This document shows positions 18,695 through 29,114 of a stretch of DNA of 64,000 nt, piece by piece. This stretch comes from Pseudomonadota bacterium (GTDB taxonomy: Bacteria > Bdellovibrionota_C > UBA2361 > OMII01). The stretch covers positions 17,172 to 81,171 of the forward strand of contig JAPLFS010000076.1 in NCBI GenBank assembly GCA_026390555.1, written 5' to 3'. How positions within the stretch are numbered: position 1 is the stretch's first letter; every line of letters begins with the position of its first letter. Under the pieces are notes generated by a model. It had not been told where the DNA came from, searched no databases, and was given only the letters and a program-made list of their open reading frames with translations. Both the position numbers and the translations under genes were made by a program.

Positions 18695-19258
18695 ATGCTT
18701 TCAACCTCTGCTAACCGATATCTGGCTACTCTCCCTCTCACCTTCTTGGTGTTAACTCTTCCTACTATCTTTGCTCTAACTCTTCCAACGCTCGTTTACG
18801 CTACTCCCACTAAAGCGACAGAGGCTCTTCAGGCTATATCTACTAAGTCGACCTTCGTTTATCCCGTAATGGGCCCCCGTAAGTCGGGTAACTTCGGAAC
18901 CCGCAAGCACCCAATTAAGCGCGTTCACCAACACCATCACGGTATCGATCTAGCTGCTCCACAGGGTACTCCGATCCGATCTATTGCAGACGGGCAGGTC
19001 ATCTTTGCGGATCCTTACGCCGGCTATGGAAAGTTAGTCGTAGTAAAACACTCAGGGGGTCTCACCAGTCACTATGGACACTGCGCCGCGTTCAAGGTGC
19101 AGCCGGGTGCCACGGTTCGTGCCGGAGATATCCTAGCTACAGTTGGAAGCACCGGCATCTCAACCGGGCCACACCTGCACTTTGAACTGCGCAAAGGTGG
19201 CATTCCACTTAATCCTGAGCAAATCTTGCCCGGGCTTGCCAGCGCCTCTGAGGGATAA
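18695..19258 (+). CDS. M23 family peptidoglycan endopeptidase
   Basis: 187 residues with a hydrophobic export signal (about 9-36). The LytM/M23 domain spans about 55-180. Zinc ligands are visible: HHGID (H82 and D85 region), the SHYGH motif (126-129) and HLHF (160-163). M23 enzymes cleave peptide cross-links in peptidoglycan. No long coiled coil as in EnvC/NlpD is present, so this is a short stand-alone endopeptidase. It is 3 bp downstream of the SH3b protein gene and upstream of the pilin gene, consistent with local wall opening for the type IV channel. A housekeeping wall role is the alternative. Confidence 0.85.
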   Translation: MLSTSANRYLATLPLTFLVLTLPTIFALTLPTLVYATPTKATEALQAISTKSTFVYPVMGPRKSGNFGTRKHPIKRVHQHHHGIDLAAPQGTPIRSIADGQVIFADPYAGYGKLVVVKHSGGLTSHYGHCAAFKVQPGATVRAGDILATVGSTGISTGPHLHFELRKGGIPLNPEQILPGLASASEG

Positions 19259-19509
19259 ACTGCGGCAGCTTAATCTCCCTGTTTTATGCTATTTTCTGCT
19301 ATTCTCGCTGGAAATAGCTACTTAGAGCCTAACTAGGCTACCCGGCTAATTGATCTAAAAAAACAATTCCAGGTGCTTCTTTTATTAGTCTGTTATGCAA
19401 CACAGCTGATCGAATCTGCTATAACCTTTAATGAAACTGGGGCGTGCTAGTTCACGCCGTTAAGAAACAGATAGAAACGAAACAACAAATAAGTTAATAA
19501 CGAGGTCAT

Positions 19510-19926
19510 ATGAAAAAGTTAGTAAAAATTGTATCTGAGAAGATTAAGACGGCGTGTCAGTACACAGCGGCATCATTCGCTGCTCCAAGTGAGGCGCAGG
19601 TACGTACGATTATATTTCTTGCTGGAATAAGCATGCTTGCAATAAGTTTATCGCTTGATGCTACTGCCCAGGGAACAGGAGGAGGAGGAAATACGTACAC
19701 GAAATATAACGATGCTAAGGTCGCAAATGCGGTTAACGCAATCATGACGTACCTTGAGGGTTCGTTCGGAGCGTTAATCATGGCTGCATCTGGAATCGGC
19801 GCGATTATGAGTGCTGCGTTTGGTCAGTATAAGGCTGCCCTCAGCTTGATGGTCGTAGCGGTTGGCGCATTTATTTTGCGCTCAATCATGTCGACCTTCT
19901 TTAATGACCAGAATATTCAGAACTAA
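19510..19926 (+). CDS. VirB2/TraA-like major pilin
   Basis: 138 residues with an unusually long leader. A basic stretch precedes a hydrophobic segment (33-49) and a signal-peptidase site (DATA before QG, about residue 53). The mature part is about 85 residues and has two hydrophobic helices (about 85-104 and 109-128) separated by a short charged loop (GQYK). That is the architecture of VirB2, TraA and TrbC pilins. A strong terminator follows at once and a 251-bp gap precedes it, so it probably has its own transcript, as expected for a highly expressed pilin. The ribosome site ACGAGGTC precedes the ATG. Confidence 0.7.
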   Translation: MKKLVKIVSEKIKTACQYTAASFAAPSEAQVRTIIFLAGISMLAISLSLDATAQGTGGGGNTYTKYNDAKVANAVNAIMTYLEGSFGALIMAASGIGAIMSAAFGQYKAALSLMVVAVGAFILRSIMSTFFNDQNIQN

Positions 19927-19956
19927 GAACAAGCCCCATACGGGGAGTTCTTGTTG

Positions 19957-19990
19957 GGCGTCAGGGGAGAGATCTCCTGACGCCTTTTTT
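19957..19990 (+). terminator. intrinsic terminator after the pilin gene
   Basis: A perfect 9-bp stem (GGCGTCAGG at 19957-19965, CCTGACGCC at 19976-19984) is followed by six T residues. A second smaller hairpin (AAGAAC and CCCC with GGGG and GTTCTT) sits just upstream at 19925-19952. It closes the rightward secretion locus and faces the convergent pseudokinase gene. Confidence 0.9.
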
Positions 19991-20015
19991 ATTGTGGTGC
20001 TGGGAGCCGCCCCTT

Positions 20016-22253
20016 CTAGGACAACTTCCCCATCACCATCTTAAGAAGTGCGGCATCCTTTTCCTTTGAGATACGAGCCTGCAGGATCTTTTTCTGCGCG
20101 CTATCCCTTGGATCTAGTCGAGCGTAAGCTAGGGTGCGAGCCAAGGGCTCTTGGTGCTGTGCAAGGAGCTCCAAAATCTCTATAGAACCGACCCATTCGT
20201 TGTGCCTTAGGTAACGAGCCGCCTCTAGATTAAAGATATCTGAGCTGTCCTGTGCGCTTCTAGCCAGGAGTAACAACAACACCGTATCGGGCGCGGGCCT
20301 TAGACCGAACCAGGCCGCTATAAATGGGGTGCGCTTACCTGCCTCCAATTGAAGAGCTGAGATAAGCGCTATGGTTTGCTCACGCGTTAGTCGGTTCCCC
20401 TCTCCAGATAATAAGAGCAGAAGGTTAGTATCGCTCTCCTTAAAATAGCGCTCCCTGAGCATGAGAGCAGCCCCCTGCCTAACTCCCTGCAGGGGAAAGG
20501 TTAAGAGATCTCCATACTGTGAAATAGTGAAGGATCGTTTCGGTAGTTTGTTAAGAAGTAATGATAGTTTATCGATGCTCCCTATGGAGCTCCACTTTGC
20601 GAGGTCCTCGATATCAAACCAGCCGAGCACCTGTCCTAGCTCCCCTCCCCTATCTCTAATGGCTGCTAGAAGCTGCACCGCCGCTGCATCGTTCTGAGCA
20701 ACGATAGGCATAAGGATAATGAGACGCGCTAGGGTGCCCTTGGAGCTTGAATCTCCCCCCATAAAGGCCTCAAAGAGGTTAGGGTTGGTATTACCAGAGA
20801 TAATTCCGGCTAGGGCTAAGCTCTCCGGCGCACCGGCCGACGAGATCCCAAGCTCCCCAAGCTGTCTAAATACCGATCCTACGGGATCGGCAAGGTTTGT
20901 GAAGAGAGAGAGCGAAAGAAGCTTTAACTGAGGGCTTGGATTATTTGGCTGCATCTGACCAGCAACGGCCATAATTACAGCAGGGTGCAGCGAGGCTAGC
21001 GGTGGTATGCCCTCTAGCCCCTGCGGTAGAAGGGGTGCCAAAGTCAGGCTCAAAACCGCCTCCTGATCAGCTCTTGATAAATCTTTGCGCCATAGATCGG
21101 TCAAGGCAACCCTCATTAGGACCGCCGTAGTTCCTGCAGGATTAGCCCCCGCCATAATGGATTTAACAATGGTGTTCTCCGCCGATGGTTCATGCTCTAG
21201 AACCGCTGCTCTAGCAACGCGCAACATACGCTTGCGATCAGCGCTCTCCCAGTCGCTCTCATACTCGGCGTTACGATCGGGGGCTAAGATCGGGATGCGG
21301 TGCGCGATCTGAAAATATAACGAGGGATAGCGATACCGTATCAAGAGGGTTACACCCAATAGAAATACAGCGATAAGCCAGAGCTTTTGGAAGCTGCGGG
21401 GCTCTCCCCTATGAATGGGATTCTGAGCTTTGCGGGATGACGCATTGTTGCTATGTGCGAGTGTTGCGTTATCAGAAGAGCCAGGACGGCGTACCAATCG
21501 ACCAGCGCTCGAAGGAGGGCCTACGTTTCTAACGTTAAACACCTCCTCTACTTCCTCCAAAAAGGGACGTTGTCGGGGCGCTGGTAGGGCAAGGCGCTCT
21601 AGAATCTCCCGTTGCTGCGAGCTAACCCCATCCCCTAGCAACTCTGTAAGAATAAGACCCAATCCGAAAAGATCGCTAGTATGAGGCACCTCCTCATCTG
21701 GGCTCACCTCTGGTGCTAAAAAACGATCTCTTGAGCCGTTCAATGCACCAAAAAGTGGATCGAGTAAGCTTAGCGAGCCCCCTGAGTATGCGAGGTTAGA
21801 AAGGGAGAGGTGTCCGTGTACCAGATTTCTCGCCTTGAGCTGGCGCACCTGTTGAATGACAAGAGAGGCAAGGGCTAGGTTCTTAACCCCTGCTATAATC
21901 TCGCCCAGCTCTAATTGATCTGCCAGTGTCTGGGGTACGTACGCCCTGATAGAGAGAAATTGTTTGAGGTGCGCTCGTCGCTCGATCCGAATCGAACATC
22001 CCGGTAAGGCCGAGAATCCCTCCATCTCAGCAGAGTAGGTTTTTAAGAGAGCCTCACTCAGTGGTCGGGAGAATCGCAATAACACCACCCGCCCACCATC
22101 TAGGATTAGGGGCCGAATATCCCACTCTTCATCCCCAAGCTTGGGCCCAAGCATAACATTTATGCATACCGCCCCGGCTGGGAACCATTCACGGTAAGAA
22201 TCCAAGATACGCTGCTGCGCTGAGTTTAGTTCATCGGGTAAAATAAGCTTCAT
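20016..22253 (-). CDS. membrane-anchored pseudokinase with helical-repeat C-terminus
   Basis: 745 residues. Residues about 40-235 follow a Ser/Thr kinase fold, but key motifs are altered: the catalytic loop reads HGHLSLSN where HRDxxxxN is expected, and the DFG position reads DPL. An APEV and a TSDLFGLGLILTELL segment are retained. A membrane segment lies at about 293-310 (KLWLIAVFLLGVTLLIRY). The following 430 residues are rich in leucine and alanine helices, resembling HEAT-type repeats. The loss of the catalytic Asp suggests a binding or scaffold role rather than phosphorylation. The gene begins 15 bp after ispG ends, so the two are probably co-transcribed. It converges on the pilin gene. 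Confidence 0.7.
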   Translation of the reverse strand: MKLILPDELNSAQQRILDSYREWFPAGAVCINVMLGPKLGDEEWDIRPLILDGGRVVLLRFSRPLSEALLKTYSAEMEGFSALPGCSIRIERRAHLKQFLSIRAYVPQTLADQLELGEIIAGVKNLALASLVIQQVRQLKARNLVHGHLSLSNLAYSGGSLSLLDPLFGALNGSRDRFLAPEVSPDEEVPHTSDLFGLGLILTELLGDGVSSQQREILERLALPAPRQRPFLEEVEEVFNVRNVGPPSSAGRLVRRPGSSDNATLAHSNNASSRKAQNPIHRGEPRSFQKLWLIAVFLLGVTLLIRYRYPSLYFQIAHRIPILAPDRNAEYESDWESADRKRMLRVARAAVLEHEPSAENTIVKSIMAGANPAGTTAVLMRVALTDLWRKDLSRADQEAVLSLTLAPLLPQGLEGIPPLASLHPAVIMAVAGQMQPNNPSPQLKLLSLSLFTNLADPVGSVFRQLGELGISSAGAPESLALAGIISGNTNPNLFEAFMGGDSSSKGTLARLIILMPIVAQNDAAAVQLLAAIRDRGGELGQVLGWFDIEDLAKWSSIGSIDKLSLLLNKLPKRSFTISQYGDLLTFPLQGVRQGAALMLRERYFKESDTNLLLLLSGEGNRLTREQTIALISALQLEAGKRTPFIAAWFGLRPAPDTVLLLLLARSAQDSSDIFNLEAARYLRHNEWVGSIEILELLAQHQEPLARTLAYARLDPRDSAQKKILQARISKEKDAALLKMVMGKLS

Positions 22254-22268
22254 AAGATGCTAAACCTC

Positions 22269-23459
22269 TTAGCGGCGCTCCTGAAGCACGCTATCGATCT
22301 CCACTTTCAGGCGTGGCAGGATCTCCTCATACGAGAACTGTCCTACCAGGGTACCTGCACGCTTGAGATTGACGTGAGTCGGGGCACACCACAACCCGAG
22401 ATCGGCATCATCTGTCTCGCCTGGACCGTTAACTCGGCATCCCATTACCGCAATCGTCAGCTTTTTATCGGCGAACTGTAGGGTCATCTCGCGAACCTGC
22501 TGGGCGAGTTCAACAAAAGCCTCGTTCTCTACCCGTGAACACGATGGGCAGGAGATGATATTTAGCCCCTCGTGCTCAAAGCGCGGCACCGAACGGAAAC
22601 GTCCGGCATAGATATCCTCTACGATCTTTTTGGCAAGAAGGACCTCCTGATGCTTCTCGCTGTGCGGTAGGGTGAGCGAGACCCTGAGCGTATCGCCTAT
22701 GCCCTGCACGAGCAGGTTCTCAAATGCAACGCGGGTCTTAATCTCACCCATCGGAAGCATGCCCGCCTCGGTTACACCGAGGTGTAGCGGAATCTCTGGA
22801 AACTCAACTGCGAATTTGCGGTTGATATCGATCACATCGTTTGGGTCCGAGCTTTTAAGGGAGACCACATAGTTTGTGAAGCCTAGATCTTCAAGGTAGC
22901 CGATATGCTCACGAGCGGAGCTCATTGCAACCTCTAGCGGGTCCTCTCCGTGCGCGGCCAGGGCTGGATCGAGTGAGCCAAAGTTTACACCGACACGAAT
23001 CGCTAGGTTGTAATCACGCGCCACACCTACGATATACTTAACCTTCTCGTGCACCGGAACGCTTGTCTCATGGTGATAGAGGTGTCCCGGATTGTAGCGG
23101 ATCTTTTGAACGTACGGAGCAACGCTCTTTGCAAGCTTATAGCTCTCCTGTAGGTCAACAACGAGGCGTGCGCTGGTGCCCCTACGCAGCTCTGCAAGAG
23201 CCTCAACATCTCTGCGGCTATCGATGGCGATGCGAATAATGTCGGCGCCGTGTTGTTCAAGCAGTGCGATCTGAGCGGCGGTTGCGACTAGATCCTGGGT
23301 CTTGGTGGCGCACATCGACTGGACCGAGATAGGGCCAGAGCTGCCGATTACTAGATCCCCAACCTGAACGGTCCTGGTGCTGCGCCGTTTAATCTGCACT
23401 CCAGAGGTAGCCCCAATCTGTGCCAAGCTCTCACCCATATAAACTACCGCGCTCCGCAT
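22269..23459 (-). CDS. ispG: 4-hydroxy-3-methylbut-2-enyl diphosphate synthase (IspG/GcpE)
   Basis: 396 residues. IspG makes HMBPP from ME-cPP in the MEP isoprenoid pathway using a 4Fe-4S cluster. The TIM-barrel half starts at [19 protein letters not shown]. The C-terminal half carries the cluster ligands in CPSCSR (about 304-307) and GCRVNGPGE (about 340). This is the short bacterial form without the plant/chlamydial insert. The N-terminus is about 20 residues longer than usual; an internal ATG at codon 8 is a possible true start, and neither ATG has a strong ribosome site. The pseudokinase gene follows closely in the same direction. Confidence 0.95.
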   Translation of the reverse strand: MRSAVVYMGESLAQIGATSGVQIKRRSTRTVQVGDLVIGSSGPISVQSMCATKTQDLVATAAQIALLEQHGADIIRIAIDSRRDVEALAELRRGTSARLVVDLQESYKLAKSVAPYVQKIRYNPGHLYHHETSVPVHEKVKYIVGVARDYNLAIRVGVNFGSLDPALAAHGEDPLEVAMSSAREHIGYLEDLGFTNYVVSLKSSDPNDVIDINRKFAVEFPEIPLHLGVTEAGMLPMGEIKTRVAFENLLVQGIGDTLRVSLTLPHSEKHQEVLLAKKIVEDIYAGRFRSVPRFEHEGLNIISCPSCSRVENEAFVELAQQVREMTLQFADKKLTIAVMGCRVNGPGETDDADLGLWCAPTHVNLKRAGTLVGQFSYEEILPRLKVEIDSVLQERR

Positions 23460-23776
23460 AAGTTGCTGTTAAGACGAACTAGAGTCTAACTTTTTAAGCC
23501 CCTTAAGGCTATATCCATAGAGCTACCTAAGTAGCATTTCATGCCCCCATAAAATCCCCCTGTTAAGACCGTATTTTTGTTGTATCATTGGGTGGTTAGG
23601 TCAGGCTTTGTAGGAGTATCTGGATGCAAAAATTTGCTCTATTGGTGATAGCAAACGGATGTAGCGGTAAATTACGTTAAGCAAAACCCACAAAATGCCG
23701 TAGATGGCTTGTGACATATACGAGGGATATACGACATAAACCGACTTACCTCTGAGAGTACCGTTTAGGAAAAATT
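23460..23776. other. divergent intergenic region between ispG and a PRTase-like gene
   Basis: 317 bp with no coding or RNA gene I can support. It must contain the start signals for the leftward ispG transcript and the rightward 23777 gene. Several AT-rich patches are present but I see no promoter with good boxes and spacing. Confidence 0.4.
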
Positions 23777-24316
23777 ATGACGAACATTGATGACCTTGGA
23801 GAGATCTTTGCAAAAATAACAGAGGAATATGAGGAGCCGGTTCCGATCGGGGGGCGCTGCGAAAGCCGTGTCTATTATCGTGTCGGAGATCTGAGTGATG
23901 CGGAACTTGATGCATGCGCCGAATATGTCGCAGGGCGCATTAAAAATGTAGTCTCCCCACAAAAGCCGCAGCTGTTTCTAAAGCTACCCGGAGGATATTC
24001 GTTCTTTGCTGAGCGGCTCTGTGCAATCTATTCTGAGCTCTATAACAAGGGCAAGGAAGTTCCCCTTGAGCAATATATGGAGAGCAAGATGGCGAACGGT
24101 CACGGGGAGAAATATCGTGGCTACTCCTCCATCCTGGTTACCGATGTAATCACCACCGCGCGCTCAAGCCTTGAGGCGCACACACGAGCGACCCTACGTG
24201 GGGTTCCGGTACTGTGTTGGGCAACCCTTATTGATAGAACCTTCGGGCCTGGCCCAGTGCCGGTTGTGTCTGCATTCACGGGCGCGCCGGTAAGGGTTTT
24301 AACGCAGGTTGGGTAA
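23777..24316 (+). CDS. phosphoribosyltransferase-like protein
   Basis: 179 residues. Residues 119-131 (ILVTDVITTARSS) match the PRPP-binding loop of type I phosphoribosyltransferases such as orotate PRTase, though the usual second acidic residue of the motif is changed (TDVITT instead of DDVxTT). The rest fits the short alpha/beta fold: KPQLFLKLPGGYSFFAERL upstream and a VPVVSAFTGAPVRVL tail downstream. No pyrimidine genes are nearby, so the substrate is open; it may be a divergent OPRTase-like protein or a regulator. It is a single gene convergent with the 24341-24949 gene. Confidence 0.6.
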   Translation: MTNIDDLGEIFAKITEEYEEPVPIGGRCESRVYYRVGDLSDAELDACAEYVAGRIKNVVSPQKPQLFLKLPGGYSFFAERLCAIYSELYNKGKEVPLEQYMESKMANGHGEKYRGYSSILVTDVITTARSSLEAHTRATLRGVPVLCWATLIDRTFGPGPVPVVSAFTGAPVRVLTQVG

Positions 24317-24340
24317 ACTCAGTACTGTCTTAAAGGTGCC

Positions 24341-24949
24341 TTAGCGTCTCTTAAGCTGAATAACCTTTGCGGAAGTGCCGACAGCTAGCTTTAGTTGCGG
24401 TATGCTAGCTGACTCTTCATTTCGCTCGTTAATCACCTGTTCACCTAGCAGTTCAAGGGTTGAGAGCACCGTTAAGCTCTCTTCGGAGAGATCTGCTGCT
24501 GGACGAACTACACGACTTCGCTTAATCAGTACATCTAGCTCGTGATGAACAGCCTGCCCGGCCTGAACCCTAGCCTTTAGGCTTACCAACAGGGTTGCAA
24601 GCGAGGTCGCCTTAATAAAGTCCCCCTTCTCTGCACACGCGATTAGATCACGTTGCGCAAGCACTAGCTCGCTCTCACTGGCACGCCAAAGGTTCTGAAA
24701 CTCGTTGCGCAGCGCAAATACGTCGTAGATTAACTTCTTAGTGTTAGGTGAGTCTGCTGCTTCTGTAAGCTTACGTAGCAACAGTCCATTTATATCGCGC
24801 CACTCTGATACCTGTGCAGCTGAAAGCTCGACAGAGGCCCCCTCCATCCGCACAAACGAGGTGTTGCCTGCGCTATTGTATAACCTTAAAGCTCTACGGC
24901 TTTTTTGAAGTAACGCCATTACGCGGGAGTGGAAGGATTCGGATTCCAT
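24341..24949 (-). CDS. hypothetical helical protein
   Basis: 202 residues, almost entirely predicted helix, rich in Leu, Ala and Glu with heptad-like spacing (about 60-160). No membrane segment or signal peptide, and no recognised family. A start at 24949 is plausible. Its 5' side abuts the left end of a dispersed repeat only 18 bp upstream of the start codon, so its promoter probably lies in or beyond that repeat. Function unknown. Confidence 0.55.
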   Translation of the reverse strand: MESESFHSRVMALLQKSRRALRLYNSAGNTSFVRMEGASVELSAAQVSEWRDINGLLLRKLTEAADSPNTKKLIYDVFALRNEFQNLWRASESELVLAQRDLIACAEKGDFIKATSLATLLVSLKARVQAGQAVHHELDVLIKRSRVVRPAADLSEESLTVLSTLELLGEQVINERNEESASIPQLKLAVGTSAKVIQLKRR

Positions 24950-24967
24950 TATTACTATCTCTTAAAG

Positions 24968-25180
24968 TAACTAGTCAGCATATTCCAAAAATATTCGCAT
25001 ACAGTAATGGCAGTCAATAGCCCCTCAGGGGCCGATTTGCGGAGCAAATCGAGGGTGAAAACATTAACTGGTCACAAAATCTGCCGTCCCCGATCAGGGG
25101 ACGACCAATCGAATTACCTATAAAACTTCGCCGTAATCTGAGTAGCTTGAATCGCGACATTAAACTACGGTGACCAGTTA
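24968..25180 (+). repeat. MITE-like dispersed repeat, copy A
   Basis: 213 bp. The core at 25065-25180 (116 bp) begins TAACTGGTCAC and ends GTGACCAGTTA, a perfect 11-bp terminal inverted repeat. The core holds a GTCCCC/GGGGAC hairpin. The left flank (from TAACTAGTCAG at 24968) carries two more hairpins (GCCCC with GGGGC, and CGATTTGC with GCAAATCG). Copies B (48716-48881) and C (57445-57690) share the same 116-bp core length. No open frame is present, so mobilisation would need a transposase in trans. Confidence 0.85.
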
Positions 25181-25330
25181 TCTCTTAAAAATCTAACGTG
25201 CCGACTTTTAGCAGCGCTTTGAGGGATAATCAACATCTATATCTAATACGTCGTTATACGCTACCGGATATCTCCATCACACCATGAAAGGTTCCAGCTA
25301 CCTAGCAAATTACGACAAGCGGCCTTCGAT

Positions 25331-25346
25331 AAACTACGGTGACCAG

Positions 25347-25349
<3 letters not shown>
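25331..25349 (+). repeat. isolated right end of the MITE-like repeat
   Basis: 19 bp identical to the right end of copy A (AAACTACGGTGACCAGTTA), 150 bp beyond it and without an adjacent left end. The final TTA is the complement of the tgt stop codon (25347-25349), so the repeat end supplies the termination codon. The sequence between (25181-25330) has no gene I can see and may be a remnant of a nested or partly deleted element. Confidence 0.75.
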
Positions 25350-27523
<2,174 letters not shown>

Positions 27524-27525
27524 AC

Positions 27526-28269
27526 TTAGCTTTTGGTCTTACCGAAGGCCTCAAAGAAGTTAATCGGCATCGGAAATAGTATGGTAGAGCTGTTTTCAGC
27601 CGAGATCTGCTTGAGGGTTTCAAGATATCTAAGTTGCAGGGCGGTGCTCTCTTTAGACATAATAACTGCCGCGGCGGTTAACTTCTCCGCCGCCTGAAAT
27701 TCTCCCTCAGCTTGAATAACCTTGGCGCGGCGCTCACGCTCGGCCTCTGCTTGGCGCGCTATAGCACGCCGCATCTCTTGCGGTAGGTCGATATCCTTAA
27801 TCTCCACCACAGAGACCTTAACGCCCCATGGATCAGTGTGGCGATCGATAATTTCCTGAATACGTTGATTGATCTGGTCCCGTTTTGAAAGGAGATCATC
27901 AAGCTCAGACTCTCCGCACGCGCTGCGTAGCGTTGTCTGAGCGATCTGACTAGTGGCATACAGGTAGTTCTCGACGGCTAACACCGCGCGCGATGGATCG
28001 AGTACTCTAAAATAGAGCACCGCATTGACCTTAATAGAGATATTATCGCGGGTGATAACGTCCTGCGTTGGAACGTCCATCGTTATGATGCGCTGATCCA
28101 CCCGTGTTAGTTCATCAACGAAGGGGATAATAAAGCGCAGTCCGGCTTCCTTCATGCCTTTGTATACTCCGAAGCGCAGCACCACACCGCGCTCATAGCT
28201 GCGGATTGTATAGGAGCTAAAAAAAAGCAGCGCAGCTAACGCTATTACGATAAGAATTATTATACTCAT
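27526..28269 (-). CDS. slipin/stomatin-like SPFH membrane protein
   Basis: 247 residues. One N-terminal membrane segment (about 2-20) precedes an SPFH domain ([23 protein letters not shown]-x-V-L-D region) and a helical, Ala/Glu-rich tail ([20 protein letters not shown]) typical of slipins. These proteins form oligomeric membrane microdomains and often pair with NfeD-type proteins. The NfeD-like gene lies directly upstream (28291-28578), the expected partner. It is followed 2 bp later by queA, an unusual but probably fortuitous operon mate. Confidence 0.9.
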   Translation of the reverse strand: MSIIILIVIALAALLFFSSYTIRSYERGVVLRFGVYKGMKEAGLRFIIPFVDELTRVDQRIITMDVPTQDVITRDNISIKVNAVLYFRVLDPSRAVLAVENYLYATSQIAQTTLRSACGESELDDLLSKRDQINQRIQEIIDRHTDPWGVKVSVVEIKDIDLPQEMRRAIARQAEAERERRAKVIQAEGEFQAAEKLTAAAVIMSKESTALQLRYLETLKQISAENSSTILFPMPINFFEAFGKTKS

Positions 28270-28290
28270 AGGGCATCCCTTATTTCTTCT

Positions 28291-28578
28291 CTACACACGC
28301 TCAACAAGTAGCGTAAGCTCCGCTTCTACCGCAACGACACGGATACGCTCACCGCGTTGGATGATACCGCGCTTCGTTGTTGCTCTCCAGATCTCACCTC
28401 GAACCGAGACGGAGCCGACCTCAGAGAATGAGTCTAGCGCCTCGCCCGTATGTCCAACCAGCCCAACAATATCAAACTTTGCGTCCTCTGCACCTCCTCC
28501 TAGGCTAGCTCCTAAGTTCAGCAGAACGAGCACAAGAGCAATGAGGGCTAGTACTGCCAACACTAAGTATGTAATCAC
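28291..28578 (-). CDS. short NfeD-like protein (membrane segment plus OB-fold domain)
   Basis: 95 residues: one N-terminal membrane helix (about 4-27) and a C-terminal OB-fold-like domain (VGHTGEALDSFSEVGSVSVR, then GERIRVVAVEAELTLLVE) characteristic of NfeD C-terminal domains. It lacks the ClpP-like protease domain of long NfeD, so it belongs to the short NfeD class that partners with slipins. It lies 21 bp before the slipin gene on the same strand, supporting that pairing. Confidence 0.85.
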   Translation of the reverse strand: MITYLVLAVLALIALVLVLLNLGASLGGGAEDAKFDIVGLVGHTGEALDSFSEVGSVSVRGEIWRATTKRGIIQRGERIRVVAVEAELTLLVERV

Positions 28579-28640
28579 AGGGGCAGGATAGCACGACTAA
28601 TCACGTGTGAATATGTGAAAGGCCCTCTAGGTAACCCGCC

Positions 28641-29102
28641 TTATTGCAGATACGACACAACGCCCTTAAGGTGGCCCCATACCGTGCGCTTTAGCTCCTG
28701 ACTTTGCTCCATCTCGGCTAGCCCATGCGTGCGCAGGACCATCGTTTGATCAAGTGCATTGAGGGAACCTAGCTCCTGCTCGGACCCGAACACTATCGTA
28801 AGCGCTGTGGGGAGCTCTCCCACAGATGATCTCTCAATAGCAAGGCCCTGCTCGGAGCTGGCCGCAACGGTTGTCCGGTACTGCTCAGGTGTAAGCTTTA
28901 GCGCCTTACTGCAGATCGAATCCAACAGAAGGCTTTCTGCTGTGGTTAGCGCCCCCTGCGCCGTGACCACAATAATGGCGCACTTTAATTGAGAGGTGCT
29001 CTTTGCTGCAGGCTTAAGGGCGCTCCTAGGAATACCAGCCGGATAGAGGGCAGCTACCTTATCAAGATAACGCAGTAGTGTTGAACGACATTTAGGGAGC
29101 AT
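28641..29102 (-). CDS. hypothetical protein
   Basis: 153 residues, no signal peptide or membrane segment, no recognised family. Predicted alternating helix and strand (KCAIIVVTAQGALTTAESLLL, then LPTALTIVFGSEQELG), which could be a small alpha/beta domain. It lies 12 bp after coaBC on the same strand and 62 bp before the NfeD-like gene, so it may belong to either transcript. Function unknown. Confidence 0.5.
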   Translation of the reverse strand: MLPKCRSTLLRYLDKVAALYPAGIPRSALKPAAKSTSQLKCAIIVVTAQGALTTAESLLLDSICSKALKLTPEQYRTTVAASSEQGLAIERSSVGELPTALTIVFGSEQELGSLNALDQTMVLRTHGLAEMEQSQELKRTVWGHLKGVVSYLQ

Positions 29103-29114
29103 GAAAATACCTTA

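Noticed and set aside
22257..22481. Plus-strand open frame at the pseudokinase-ispG junction
   Set aside because: It is the reverse complement of the ispG 3' end and has no independent support.
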